Shown here piece by piece: positions 1 through 12,391 of a DNA stretch of 64,000 nt. The stretch covers positions 11,757,023-11,821,022 of the forward strand of contig CM025856.1 of NCBI GenBank assembly GCA_003952965.2. Direction: 5' to 3'. Position 1 is the first letter of the stretch, and every line of letters starts with the position of its first letter. The translations under genes and the position numbers were made by a program. Origin of the DNA: Morella rubra. Its lineage: Eukaryota; Streptophyta; Magnoliopsida; Fagales; Myricaceae. Below the pieces are notes generated by a model, which ran no database searches, was not told where the DNA came from, and saw only the letters and a list, made by a program, of their open reading frames with translations.

Positions 1-314
1 AAATATAAACTAACAAATAAATAATAAATGTATAATACATACAAGTATACCAAACTTTAAATGAGCTCAAATGAGTTGAGTAAAGCTTATACAAGTTTTG
101 TTAGCAATCTTAAATCAAGTCGAGCCGAGTTTAACCATATTTGACTTGTTTAATATTCGAGCCAGAAATGATGTTCAAACTTGGTTCGTTTATTAAACGA
201 ATTGAGCTTGAGTCAAGTTTATATGAGCTGAGTTCAAACAAATCGAGCTCGAGTAGAGTTTATACGAGCTGAGTTCAAGTTATTTATGAACAACTTGACT
301 AATTTACATCCCTA
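1..314. repeat. End of a hAT-like/MITE-type dispersed repeat
   Basis: AT-rich sequence with internal direct repeats: the motif GAGCTGAGTTCAA appears twice, about 40 bases apart, among other GAGCTCGAGT-like words. Its right edge reads TTTACATCCCTAC, the reverse complement of a TAGGGATGTAAA-type end seen in many plant hAT/MITE repeats. The left end lies outside the window, so no target-site duplication can be checked. No gene is seen here. Confidence 0.35.
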
Positions 315-841
315 CTAGGAACTTCATTAAATAGTTGATTTACCAATAATACTTTCAGTAAATGCACCTCAATCTTTGCGTATCTCTTCCTGCAAAAAAT
401 ACAAATGAGCCTTGGCCATCAAGGTGTAAACCCTCTGATGGTTAAGTCAGTATTCTTATTTCTCTTTCACAATACCTCAACTACTAACTTCTAATTTTCG
501 ACTTATCTTTCTTCTTCTTTGTCATTTGCTTTTATAGCTCATTCTTCACATCCTCGTGTTCCTCTTTCTTAGGACTTGATCCCTCATCACTTTGTTTCAT
601 GTATGGTTTCCTTTCTACACATCTTCTTGTGTGTGGAGTGTTTGCTTTAGGTGAGAAGTCTAAGATTGTGAGTTGTACGTGTTCGTGTGATACTTTATAA
701 CTGATGTCTTTTAGGGGGTGAGAGATCAATCTCATTTGGGTTTGGGCTAACATGGGCTATTTGTTATTGTCAGATTGCATGCATGATCAACTCGTTCGGC
801 TTAACAAGTTGAACCGACTAACTTTAGTTTTGATATTATCA
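315..841 (-). mobile_element. Degenerate solo LTR related to the Tat-like gypsy LTR
   Basis: This stretch aligns by eye, end to end, with the 507-bp LTR at 33765-34271. Shared landmarks in order are a TTGATTTA start region, AGTAAATG, CCTCTGATG followed by TAA and AGTA, CACATCCTCGTGTTCC, a TTGATCCCTC stretch, and the end TTAGTTTTG-ATATTATCA. No internal coding region or second LTR lies nearby, so it is probably a solo LTR. It is diverged and the edges are approximate. Confidence 0.55.
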
Positions 842-1095
842 GAATAAATTTAAGTAAGGGGCATGAGATGATAGGTCCCACACTATAGGTTGGGGATAAT
901 GAGAGTGATAATGCTGTTATTTCTTAGATTTGCCTGTAAATTAGGTTATCCGACTGAACGTGCAAGTTTTTTTCTTGTTACCCAAAATAAGAAAATACAT
1001 ACGGTCTCTTTTTAAAGAAATGGATACCCAACCCATAGAATTATTCAAAATTATGGAAAACAACGCGATAACTCCCTAAAAATCAATGCCCACGT

Positions 1096-1122
1096 CACGT
1101 GATAATCCAGTTTCAGCACGTG
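1096..1122 (+). promoter_or_regulatory. Two G-box (CACGTG) elements upstream of the FLAP1-like gene
   Basis: Perfect CACGTG palindromes lie at 1096-1101 and 1117-1122, about 270-300 bases before the start codon, with GATAA (I-box-like) words beside them. In plants, G-boxes bind bZIP and bHLH factors (HY5, PIF types) and are common in light-regulated genes for chloroplast proteins. That fits the gene downstream. The regulatory role is inferred. Confidence 0.5.
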
Positions 1123-1353
1123 GCTCGATTATCAAAATCCACATTCTCATCGACGAAAAGGACCTGCTTTTTCAGATGAGATGAGGATCGCACGTTCAAA
1201 GCCACAACTGCCTGGCCATAACTCGCCCAAATCAGAATCGCTCGGATTTCCCCAACGCCACACATTCTCTTCCTTACCAAAACCCGAAAAATATATCTCC
1301 TTTAGTCCTTCTCCTCTGTCCTGAATCCCATAATCCCTGTGCACACGAACTCC

Positions 1354-1491
1354 ATGGCCACTGCTTCATTGCTGGAAGCCAACCCGTTGAAATGGAAGCA
1401 ATCCTGCCCAATTCATCTCCCTCCTCATCGTCTACTCCCCACCACCAATACTCCTCCGTCAAAACAATTAAGTTTAGTAGTGGGCACTTGA
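1354..1491 (+). CDS. Upstream overlapping ORF or alternative N-terminus of the FLAP1-like gene
   Basis: An ATG in a strong context (CCATGGCC) opens a 45-codon frame that begins MATASLLEANPLKW and ends at 1491. It overlaps the start of the 1392 frame in another phase. The beginning looks like a plant chloroplast transit peptide (Met-Ala followed by hydroxylated and small residues). Either it is an overlapping uORF, or the true start is here and a one-base indel between about 1440 and 1480 has split one N-terminus over two frames. The sequence alone does not decide. Confidence 0.4.
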   Translation: MATASLLEANPLKWKQSCPIHLPPHRLLPTTNTPPSKQLSLVVGT

Positions 1492-4400
1492 ATTTCAAGC
1501 TTCAAGGTTCCGCTAAATTTACCGTTAAATGCTTCATCAGCCAGAAGAAGAATCAGTCAAGTGAACCGGACTTCGATAAGCCTGACTCGCTTAGTAAAGA
1601 AAATTGTATGAACCCATTTGAGATTTTTGCCAATACTGCATATAACACCATAAATGCATTGAGAAAACCCGCGATTGCGGCGGTGTTGTTGGGGTTGCTG
1701 TTGATGCATGACCCCAGTTCGGCATTGGCGGCCTCCGGTGGCCGAATGGGTGGGAGATCATTTTCCTCACAGTCCTCATCGTCGTCGTCTTCGAGGAGTT
1801 ATTCGGTGCCGAGGACCTCGGGCCAGGGTTTTTCTTATTCGGCGCCGTATTATGCACCGTCACCTTTCGGGTTCAGCGGCGGTGGCGGCTTTTACGTGGG
1901 GCCCGCTGTCGGCGTCGGAGTGGGCGCTGGCTCGAGTTTCTTTTTGATTTTGATGGGTTTTGCGGCGTTTATTTTGGTTTCGGGGTTTGTTTCTGATCGT
2001 TCTGAGGGTGGGGTTCTCACTGCTGCTGAGAAAACAAGTGTCCTCAAGCTTCAGGTACTGTCGAAATCCCATTTGCCCTAATTTACATAACTTTGCTGTG
2101 ATTTGCTAGTAAGAATGTTTACGAAAAGTGGTTGTATAATAGCTGATTTTTTGTCAGAGAAGTACTTTTCCTAAAATACCAGTTCATCCGCCTAGAAATT
2201 ATTCATTACGGGGATGTCGTTTTGGTGAGATTTTTAGAATTTAAGTGTTTTGAGAATTTTTAGGTGATGTTAAAATTTATTATTGCGTGTAGAAGTTGTT
2301 GAGTTGTATTGGTATTTGAATATGTTTGTTAAATTCTAGAATTTATGTGTATCTTAGAATACAAACCAAAACGAACAACCCCATAGAATTTGAATCTAGT
2401 ATTATTTCCGAGAATGTTGGATTCAAAGGTGTGGAATGCTAGCAATATAAGTATATTAGTAGTGGGGAAGGACAGCTACTTTTTTGTACGTTGCTATGAG
2501 ACAATAGGGTTTTATTTTGATGAGATGAATAGGGTTTTATTCATTTAGAGCAAGGCCTTTTTCTATTCTATTGAGCTATGTACTGCATAACAGGTATTTC
2601 GTTCACAAGTACACCTGTATTAGGTAGTAGTGGAGCTAGGATCTTTTGCCTTGGTAGGTGAGATAATAGTAATTTATTAATAAGTATATATATATAAAAC
2701 CTAAATTCGTCTATGTAGGTACAAGAAAAACTATTAATTACTTTTAAAGAAAAAAGTAAAGGAAAATTATTTGGGTTAATAAATAGAATTTAGGACAAAT
2801 TATATTTTGCAATTTGCTATTTAAACCACCAATACGTTTACTCTTTACACCCCATATTACAATATGATCGTTACTATTGCATCACATGACACATTCTTTT
2901 ATTGCTTTTAACAGTAAGATCTTAACATGGGGGTTGCAAAGCATAGTCGTATTGGTAGTTTGGAGTGTAATGAAAGCATAATCGTATTGGTAGTTTGGAG
3001 TGTAACGTATCAAATTTGGCAAGTAGTTAAAGGGTGTAAAATGTATTTTCCCCAAGAATTTAATTATTTTTTTTTTTTTTATGAAAAAAGAGAGAAAAAA
3101 AATCCACAAATATAGCTTTTTGAAGGAAATTTGTAGCACCGCCCATCGGGTCCACCACTGATTTTAGGGTGTACGAGTTGAAAGGCTTGGAGAATTTCTG
3201 AAGTTACTATTTTTCACATATTCTAATGTTTGGAAAAACAAAGAACACTGACCATGTCAATACTAAATCAGCTCCAATGAAAATTTCTTGGTCCCCGCAG
3301 TTGAGTAATGGACTATTTGGAAAATGCTCAAGGATGTAGTTTAGAGATAGGAAGTTATACGTTTTTCAAATATACTGCCATTCTGTTTAATCAGATTTGG
3401 TAAGGTTCCTTTAGGCGCCTACAGAATACTTATGTGTCATCATCAAGTCATGCAGAGAATGTGTTTGTTCGAACTTGAGTTCTGATGCACTTCTGGAAAT
3501 CCTAAGTTATTTTCCTCATTATTACCTCTCCTTAGGTCGGATTGTTGGGCATGGGCCGGTCGCTTCAAAGAGATCTTAATCGGATTGCCGAAAATGCGGA
3601 TACATCTAGCTCTGAGGGTTTGAGCTATGTATTGACAGGTGAGGCTTCTAAATAAAAATTTTATTATTTATCTGTTTTTTGGTTCATTTCTTGTATAAAC
3701 CAAATTATTCAAATATTTAAACGAACTTTGCAGGCTGTAGTGTTAGTTATCATGGGTATAGAATGTTTCTCATATGCTCTGATTATGTATCCTTGTCGTG
3801 AGTTGGAGCTGAAATAGCACTTTCACTTCCTTAAGGCCGTGATTGTGAGTGAGAGGTTTCAGATTCTAATCTTCAGAGCGACTTTGTGACTGAGAGGTTG
3901 CAGATTCTAATCCTTCAGAGTTGAGAAGTTAAATTATTGAGGGCGAGAAAAAAATATGATCCTGCTTAGTAGGTGAGGTTATAGTAAAGCTTTTGCATTC
4001 CCTATGAGGCAAGTTTAAGCCACAAGATTAAGGTAAGACAATATTCAGAGAGAGTTAGTATGTTAAAAAACAGGGACATTGGTTTGGGTAGGAAGTGTAT
4101 GCAATAATCCAAGTAGTTGGCTGCATCAAGTTTAGAAACAAATTTGACTGTGAAAGTTGTTCTTTGGTGGTATAGTGCAATCTTAAATTCACTCATTGAT
4201 TATTGGTATAAATGTCGACGTAATATGGTTTTTTATGTTACATAGCCCAGAAGAGATTGTGATAACGGCTCTTGCTGATTGCAAGCTTATTCCATCTATA
4301 CGTTGAGAACTGAGATCATCTTGTGAAATGAGTGCTTGAGATTTTTTGATCAATAGAATTCTTGGTGACTTATCAAAAGTTGAGATGGACAACGTACAAG

Positions 4401-6443
4401 CTGGTGAAGGCATTTGAGATCAGAGTTGTTATTTTTCTGATTTGTCACTGCAAGGTGTTAGATATATGAAGCATCTATGGTGGTTTCTATTAGTCTTATT
4501 AATAAGTATGTTACATAAATTCCACTTGATTGTTAATTATTTCTCTATTATTGAATACGTGAGGGAAATGTGATACATTTGGCAAAGGGAAGCTCAAAAT
4601 TATAGTTGAAAAGAAAGAACAACTACTCAGTTGGCATATACTCTGGTCGCCTTTTAAAAGAGAAAACACAACTAGTCTCTTCAAATCTGCTGTGGCCTTG
4701 TTGTCTAGAAAAGACTGCGATAAAAAGAAACCATTTTCCTCCTGTAAAAAGTTTATTTTTTCTTATCCCTGGTCCACACAAGAGAATTGGTTCTGTCTAC
4801 TGATATTCATACAACTGTAAGAAACTCTTTGCAATAGCCAGCTACAGATCTAAAAGATTACTCTTGAATTTGTCAGAACAAGGACGCAAGACTTTTGAGC
4901 TAATAATAATCGGATTCTAAATGAGCAAACTTATAGACCAAATTTGTTGAGTGCAAATATGATTGAAACAATTGCACAAAGGGTTAAATTCTATATATAC
5001 TAGCTTGTGTCTTTGGAAAAATTCACATATAAACACCTGTATAGGAGATGACATGTAGAGCACAAGTTTGGTGTGATCGTGATCTTAGCGCGATTCACAT
5101 TTGATAAAGAAGTTTCCAAATGCCATCAAAGACACAAACTGTTCATTGTCGCAATGTTGGAGTGACATCCCTATAGTGTTGACTTGTTGAAACTTGGGAG
5201 CAACTTGCAGATCATTCATAGTATCCCTGTTTTGGTGGCAATCACAAGTGACGTCCAGTTATTGTGTTGCTTCTTACGTTGTTGTTCATTGTGTTGCTTC
5301 TTACTTTGTTGTTCATTGTAGTATCGTTTGTCATTTCATTTTATATATAATAAAAGATAAACATTCATGGATGGTATATAATTTGATCCTGGTTTTGGCT
5401 TCATATGGATTGCTTCATCTAAGACTGGTGATATGTGATATGTCAAGCTAGAGCTTTCTTGCTATTTGTATTGTTGTCAGTTATCTTAAAACGCTGACTT
5501 GTCTTTGGGCGCAGAGACAACGCTAGCTTTGCTTCGGCATCCTGATTATTGTATCTCTGGTTATTCATCTGTAAGTTGAATGCCATCTCCTAGAACATTT
5601 TCATATACTGAAGCATAAAACTACAGTAAGGTTGAATGTTCTTAGAAAAAAAAAATGAGAAAGGGTGGATCACCACCCACACAGTGGGTGGAAGGAAGGG
5701 GCAACTATGAAAAATTGTGTTTTAGTCATATCCAGCACCCTTGTATTTTTCCAAAAATACTAAACTTGATTCGCTACTTTCCATGCTCGGGAAGTTTAAA
5801 GTTGACCTATTTGCGCTACATGAGATAGTACCTTATTTTTGCAGCAACCCCACCTGGGGACAACGGTAGTTTTTTTTTTTTTTTTCAGAGCTCTTGAGCA
5901 ATTAACTTGATTTCTCTACCTCCAGAATAAGTTGTTTGTGAAGTAGGAGTTTTTCTAGTTCATCTCATCATTTTTTATTTAGGCTAATTTCTACAGTCTT
6001 TTTTCAGAATATGTTTGTTACTTTCATTTCTCCATAAAATGACATTTTTTTGAGAACTTAGTTTGACTAGGTTCAGCAATCTTGACGATATATATAATTC
6101 GTGCCATTCTTGCAGGTGGATTTAAAGAGGAGTATGGAGGATGGAGAGAAACACTTCAATCAACTTTCTATTGAAGAACGTGGGAAATTTGATGAAGAAA
6201 CCCTTGTTAATGTGAACAACATTAAAAAGCAAAGCACGGGTAGTCAGAGATCTAATGGATTCAGCAACGAATACATTGTGGTAAGGTCTACTTAATGTGG
6301 ATTTAAAAGTGCATCTAAAAATGCTGCATTTATAGCCTGAATGTTGGTCATCTGCTGGTAAGCTTTATTAAAAATATATTGTTCATAGTATATGGTCATA
6401 CTTTACTCACGAATAACATATTGTCTCCTACCTGTCCTCATAT

Positions 6444-6478
<35 letters not shown>

Positions 6479-8568
6479 TCTTAATCTAAGTACTAATATT
6501 GCTTTAAAAGTTCATAGAATTAATGCACATGATGATTGATGATTATGATGCATCCTCTAAGCAAATTGCAATTGAAAGTTGAAAAGAGCGAAACTTCGAA
6601 GAATAAACGTACATGCTTCCTAAAGCATGCAACCAGCCAAATAGAGAGCATTAGGAAATCCTTTGAATGAGTATGTTTATGCTTCAGCCAAATATATGCT
6701 TCAGCCCTACATCCTTTAAGTATGTTTATGTCTCTTTCCTGCTAAATTGTCCGCATGATACAAAGAGTAGCTGACCCCAAATCTCACCAGATATTGCAAA
6801 TGTCAGCCAATTGATGCTCCCAATCTTGCGGAGGTTTTTGCAATGTGATGTTCCCATGTTGGGCTCCTTCACCAAATTTTCCAAACTATGATGCAACTGA
6901 ATATACCCCACTGCTGTCAAGAAAGTGTACTCTCCAATGCAGACATGAGCATTGGAACTTATCTGGTCTCTCAAATGATTTGCCCCCACCCCCCAACCCC
7001 ACATACACACAAAAGAAACTTTGCGATGTGGTGGAGGCTAAATTGAGATGGATCTAATGTTCGTGGGAGTCATATAATTAGTGGTATGAATGTGTCTGAG
7101 AATGAAACTAACCCAGTTCCGTTTGAGTGGTTTGATATTGAGGTAGAACTGAATCAATTTTGGTTGGTTTTCAATTCTGTGATGACATGAGGAGGATTTT
7201 TTTCCCTTTCATTGATGTACTTCTCTTTTCTGCGCTGAAAAGAGAAACTAAAACTAAGAAATAAACCTCCACGAAAAAGGCACCCCTGTGTTGAATCCCT
7301 TCATAACTTTTAAATTCAGAAGCATTTTAATTGCTGTACTATAATTCTCTTTACTTCTAATTCTGATTGACTATTACAGCAACTACAGTACTTGCTGGAA
7401 AAGGACGCCGTAGTCTTGCAATTTTTTAGTTAGATTCAGAAGTTTAGAAAGTTATCATGGAATGGAAATTTGTGGTGGGACTTAGTTGCAGTTGTGGGTT
7501 ATCATTCTAATAGAACCAAATCCATTTAGGTCAGTTCAGACTTTACCGACGTACTAGAGCCAGACTGAAGGCCCTTTTACACCGAATCAATTTTAGATTA
7601 ACTTCTAGCTGATAATGCAACTGCTTTTGGTTTTCCTGTGGAAAGGTTATGGAACATAGATGAATTTTCGATGTTGATCTCTATTTTAAGCTTTTTATGC
7701 TTTTGCATATTTCTTGGTTAACTCTCTAAGGGCAGCCAAGAAACTTGATGATTTAGATTTTGAGGGCAGCCTATGACAACATTTATCATAACAGGATGGA
7801 AGGTTTCTTTTTTCTTTTCTGTTTTTAGATGTTCCCAGTGCTCAAGTTCTTCAAATGTCTTTGTCTGCTTGACCCATAGATCTGTGACCACAAGACTGAT
7901 TTGTCTCTCTGCTTCTGATTCCAAGGTGCTCTTAGGACCTCTTATCGAGGTAAAACAAAGCAGCCTAGCTGGGGGTGGTTTAGTTTGCTCTCATAGCAGG
8001 TTTTCAATGTTATGGAAGCAATAGCTTGTTGTGCTCTGTTGATGTTTTCATTTAAAATCTGTAATTCATTTGCATATCTCATGAAGAAATTAACTGCCAT
8101 TCTTTGTTATGGCTTTTTAAGATGCATATTCTTCTTTCTGATTATTCTACAAGCATAACGCACAAACTCACAGCATCTTTGACTGAGTAGCCTATTTACA
8201 GGGCATGTATATTATTGGAAGTAGAAATGTAAATTTTCCTTTTCATATTTCTTGACATCCTGGGCTTCTGTAATGCAGATAACGATCTTGGTGGCTGCTG
8301 ATGGAGTACATAAACTGCCCACCATCAATGGCAGTGGGGACTTGAAAGAAGCCTTGCAAAAGCTTGGATCCATTCCCTCCAGCAAAATATTGGTAATAAT
8401 GAGAATTTGCCTTGATCATGATTGGTAAGAAATTTTTTTTTTCCTGTGCCTGATATATCTTATGTTTGCAAGCAGGCGGTTGAGGTATTGTGGACCCCTC
8501 AGAATGAAAATGACACACTATCAGAGCGGGAACTTCTTGAAGATTATCCACTTTTGAGGCCTTTGTAA
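1392..8568 (+). CDS. FLAP1: Chloroplast DUF1517 membrane protein, FLAP1-like (six exons)
   Basis: Exons 1392-2054, 3536-3638, 5515-5570, 6116-6280, 8279-8392 and 8476-8568 join in phase at GT-AG sites to give 397 residues. A Ser-rich basic N-terminus resembles a transit peptide. A hydrophobic segment lies at about 94-106, followed by an ALAA site, a Ser/Gly/Tyr-rich linker (115-180) and a clear membrane segment (181-201, SSFFLILMGFAAFILVSGF). The C-terminal soluble part has the family words LLGMGRSLQRDL, HPDYCISGYSS, GSGDLKEALQKLGSIPSSK and the end LEDYPLLRPL. These match the DUF1517 family as I know it from Arabidopsis At1g54520 (FLUCTUATING-LIGHT-ACCLIMATION PROTEIN 1), a thylakoid/envelope protein that tunes non-photochemical quenching in changing light. 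The start is uncertain because a better-context ATG lies at 1354 in another frame. Introns 1 and 4 are long (1.5 and 2.0 kb); intron 1 holds a MITE. Confidence 0.88.
2210..2382. mobile_element. MITE in intron 1 of the FLAP1-like gene
   Basis: Short AT-rich element with imperfect terminal inverted repeats: GGGGATGTCGTTTTGGT at the left and CCAAAACGAACAACCCC at the right. Similar ends occur at about 15256 (GGGGATGTTCG) and near 18950 (ACAAAACGAACACCCCC), so it belongs to a dispersed family in this window. No coding capacity. A clear target-site duplication was not found. Confidence 0.6.
6441..6478. repeat. (TA)n microsatellite in intron 4
   Basis: About 38 bases of alternating TA with one phase break, inside intron 4 of the FLAP1-like gene. 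Confidence 0.9.
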
Positions 8569-9250
8569 GAGTATTGTACCTGGCTACGTTTTGATGTGCA
8601 GCAAGAGGTATGAGCTGCACCTCCTTATGGGCTCTGAAATGGCACTGGAGTCAGTCAACAAATGTCTATAGTTCACAGGAAGTACCCTTGTCTAAGATTT
8701 GACTACATGGCATGTCGGGGTACCAGATTTGTAAGCCTGTAGGTGGTGGGTGTATATATATACCTCAAAGCATTAGCTTTTTCTTTCACCAATTCTTCAA
8801 TCTAAAATCCATGAATCGTAAAGGTGTCTGGTATTATGAAGTTCACTGTTGATAGTATGTACTACTGAATATCACAATTCCCGTTCATAGATAATCTTGA
8901 TATCTCAGATAATGCAGTTAATGAATGAGTTGGTACACTTTTAGACACAGATGATGTTTACTTCTCCATATCCAATAGTCATTGAGGGGGCGGTTCTAGT
9001 AAACTCCAGTTTTGCGTTTTGGTTTTTCCTGATAATTAGAGTTTGAACACGTGCTGGACCTTTGATATGCTTTAGGCATTTTGCGGTGTACTTTTTCAGA
9101 CAATTCTGGCCCAAATGTCAACAGATGGATATTTTCTGCATCATGTTTTTCCCTCTCCTTTTCCTATCCAATTGCCAAGTGCTGTTCAGAAACTCGTTTG
9201 TTGGTTGAACCTTGCTTTACTTTCCCAGAAAATCCACTGTGGTCTTTACT
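8569..9250. other. 3' flank of the FLAP1-like gene up to the gap
   Basis: Contains the 3' untranslated and downstream sequence of the FLAP1-like gene. Nothing else recognisable is seen. The long open frames that appear to run on into the following N run are an artefact of the gap. Confidence 0.6.
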
Positions 9251-10250
9251 NNNNNNNNNNNNNNNNNNNNNNNNNNNNNNNNNNNNNNNNNNNNNNNNNN
9301 NNNNNNNNNNNNNNNNNNNNNNNNNNNNNNNNNNNNNNNNNNNNNNNNNNNNNNNNNNNNNNNNNNNNNNNNNNNNNNNNNNNNNNNNNNNNNNNNNNNN
9401 NNNNNNNNNNNNNNNNNNNNNNNNNNNNNNNNNNNNNNNNNNNNNNNNNNNNNNNNNNNNNNNNNNNNNNNNNNNNNNNNNNNNNNNNNNNNNNNNNNNN
9501 NNNNNNNNNNNNNNNNNNNNNNNNNNNNNNNNNNNNNNNNNNNNNNNNNNNNNNNNNNNNNNNNNNNNNNNNNNNNNNNNNNNNNNNNNNNNNNNNNNNN
9601 NNNNNNNNNNNNNNNNNNNNNNNNNNNNNNNNNNNNNNNNNNNNNNNNNNNNNNNNNNNNNNNNNNNNNNNNNNNNNNNNNNNNNNNNNNNNNNNNNNNN
9701 NNNNNNNNNNNNNNNNNNNNNNNNNNNNNNNNNNNNNNNNNNNNNNNNNNNNNNNNNNNNNNNNNNNNNNNNNNNNNNNNNNNNNNNNNNNNNNNNNNNN
9801 NNNNNNNNNNNNNNNNNNNNNNNNNNNNNNNNNNNNNNNNNNNNNNNNNNNNNNNNNNNNNNNNNNNNNNNNNNNNNNNNNNNNNNNNNNNNNNNNNNNN
9901 NNNNNNNNNNNNNNNNNNNNNNNNNNNNNNNNNNNNNNNNNNNNNNNNNNNNNNNNNNNNNNNNNNNNNNNNNNNNNNNNNNNNNNNNNNNNNNNNNNNN
10001 NNNNNNNNNNNNNNNNNNNNNNNNNNNNNNNNNNNNNNNNNNNNNNNNNNNNNNNNNNNNNNNNNNNNNNNNNNNNNNNNNNNNNNNNNNNNNNNNNNNN
10101 NNNNNNNNNNNNNNNNNNNNNNNNNNNNNNNNNNNNNNNNNNNNNNNNNNNNNNNNNNNNNNNNNNNNNNNNNNNNNNNNNNNNNNNNNNNNNNNNNNNN
10201 NNNNNNNNNNNNNNNNNNNNNNNNNNNNNNNNNNNNNNNNNNNNNNNNNN
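9251..10250. other. Assembly gap, 1,000 N
   Basis: Exactly 1,000 unresolved bases, a typical placeholder, so the true gap length is unknown. The 5' exons of the lyase gene that resumes at 10604 are missing on the far side. Confidence 0.99.
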
Positions 10251-10603
10251 CTACTTTCGTAATAAAACTGATCATGGTTTGAAGGGTATGCAATTAAGTA
10301 AATTCATCGACTTCCAGCTCCTCTCTATACAGTCTATTGACATTGAGATTGCTGCTGATATGAATAAGTGTAATCTATATCTTAAATCTTGATTTTCCAT
10401 AACATTGAAAACTTTGTGGGATAACTCTGCCTTACTTGTCATGGCCAGTGCCACTTCTTTACGTTCTTAAGTTTGATAGCAGTTACTCTGAAACTTGTAG
10501 GATACTGGCCAGATTATGGGGATGTCTTGTATTTGAAGCAAAAAATTTATTGTCTTGTCTTTTTGTCCCTAACTTGACTAACTGCATGCTTGTCAATCTC
10601 AAG

Positions 10604-11651
10604 GCCCACATAAGATCCAAGGAATTGGTGCTGGCTTCATCCCTGGAGTATTGGATAGAAATATTCTTGATGAAATTATCCAAGTAAGCGTCCAAACTTT
10701 TAATTGGTATATCTTATAATTGGCACCTGATGTTGTATGTTTTTCAATTGGAAAATCCTTCATGTGATTCTTAAGCTAAAATGTGAACAGATAGTAGATA
10801 AGAAAAAACGCTTACAAAAGTGGGTGAAAAAATAGAGGACACATCATAGTTGGACATGCAAAACAAGAGAACTTCCAGTTCCCAAACCGACTGCAACATC
10901 ACCTGAAAACTCGTATAACTGTCACAAGTATTAAAAGAATGACATATTAGAAATTTGGCAAACTTTGAAGGTAGAGATACCATCACAAGATTATGTAAAA
11001 TTGCTTTTTTCTTTTTCTTTTTCTTTCTTTGTCCCTCAGACCTCATGCTAATATTGCAGATATCCAGTGAAGAAGCTATTGAAACTGCTAAGCTTCTTGC
11101 ATTGAAAGAAGGTTTACTGGTAAGCTTACATCTGAAAGATATATTTCTACCTTAGCGTCATCTTTACCATTATGTCTTCAACAGTACTTTTTCCAACACA
11201 ATTTTTTTCATGACTCTACCTATTCTTAAAGGTTGCAAATCTTACCGTTCTGGTTATTGGATGCCTTTTACTCTTTTGATCTTTCCATGCTATCTATGCA
11301 AACATTTATTGCAGGTGGGGATATCATCTGGTGCTGCTGCTGCTGCTGCAATTAAGATAGCGAAGAGGCCAGAAAATGCTGGGAAACTCATTGTTGTAAG
11401 TTTGATCTTGCTCTGCTCAAAAAAGTTTGAATCATTGTGCCACCTCAAAAAACCAGAAAAAAAGAAGAAAAAAAAAGAGAGAGAGAGAACCAATTAACTG
11501 GCCTGAATACAGTGTAAAAAGTTCATACTTGACCTTTTTATTACCAAAATCTGAACAGGTGGTCTTCCCCAGCTTTGGAGAGCGTTACCTGTCGACTGTG
11601 CTGTTCGAATCTGTGAAGCGGGAGGCGGAGAACATGGTTTTTGAGCCCTGA
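10604..11651 (+). CDS. O-acetylserine(thiol)lyase, plastid/mitochondrial type, C-terminal four exons (5' end missing)
   Basis: Exons 10604-10683, 11060-11119, 11315-11395 and 11559-11651 join in phase. They encode about the last 104 residues of a PLP-dependent cysteine synthase, which makes cysteine from O-acetylserine and sulfide. Visible family words are [17 protein letters not shown], the [19 protein letters not shown] helix, the phosphate-binding loop [10 protein letters not shown], and the end [23 protein letters not shown]. The PSFGERYL wording and FEP end fit organellar isoforms better than the beta-cyanoalanine type seen in copies A and B. The first exon starts with two bases that complete a Gly codon, so an upstream exon is required. 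None is visible between the gap and 10603. The PLP lysine and TGGNTG loop would lie in the missing part. It is either truncated by the gap or joined to the wrong contig. Confidence 0.85.
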
Positions 11652-12391
11652 GATATTCCCTAGTTTCAAAATAGGAGGCAGAGAACACTTTTTTAAAGTT
11701 GCAATTTGGCTTTGGTTTGGATGTTTTCGCTTCTTTGTGTTTTACCTGAATAAATGCTGGGAGCATTATAGAAGCTTTGTATTGTTTGTATACGAACTGT
11801 GTATGGCTAGTCTGAGACGTGGAGTCCATGTAGCCACGACAGGGAATAAAGTGCAATAGATGTGTTCTGGGGATTTGCTTCTTCGGATGGTCTCCATAAG
11901 TACCCCTAAGTTTTTTAATTTTAGTGAATGAATAGAGATTTGAATATCGTTTTGCTTGTATTTTAGGTCACAACAAGATAGTTTTCAACACCAAAATGTT
12001 TTTATTCAAAATTTGGCGAATCTTTGAATGATGTCAAATTCTAGTAGGTGCACTCGCCCAGGCCACATTTTGGAGACAAGGCCAGAAGAAAAAGGCCATC
12101 TGAAATTTTACAAAATTTGTTTTTTTAGCAAGATAATTATTATTAATCAAAAGATTTTTTTTTTTTTTTTTGGAATTTTGTAATATGTAAATTCTAATAT
12201 AGTTGGGGAGTGGGATAGATTTATAAGGATGTTGGCCCCTCAACTAGATTGTGCTGTAAGGTGTTCTAGGAACTTTATAAGTTCACCAGATGCCTATCGG
12301 GCATCGGCGTTGCCAGAGGATTAAAATTTGCAAACCCGGCGTTCCACGCCTTGGAGACGGCAGGTAAATAAAACCTTATAATTAGAATTAG
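11652..12391. other. Intergenic, lyase 3' flank
   Basis: 3' flank of the lyase gene, then AT-rich sequence with a poly-T run at about 12154. The stretch just before the first U1 gene is its 3' flank. No gene is seen. Confidence 0.5.

Noticed and set aside
8243-8620. Minus-strand frame of 125 codons
   Set aside because: It is the shadow of exons 5 and 6 of the FLAP1-like gene, which read in a conserved frame on the plus strand.
9081-10392. Long open frames of 356-425 codons across 9.1-10.4 kb
   Set aside because: They are almost entirely N from the 1,000-base gap; the real flanking codons are few and show no family.
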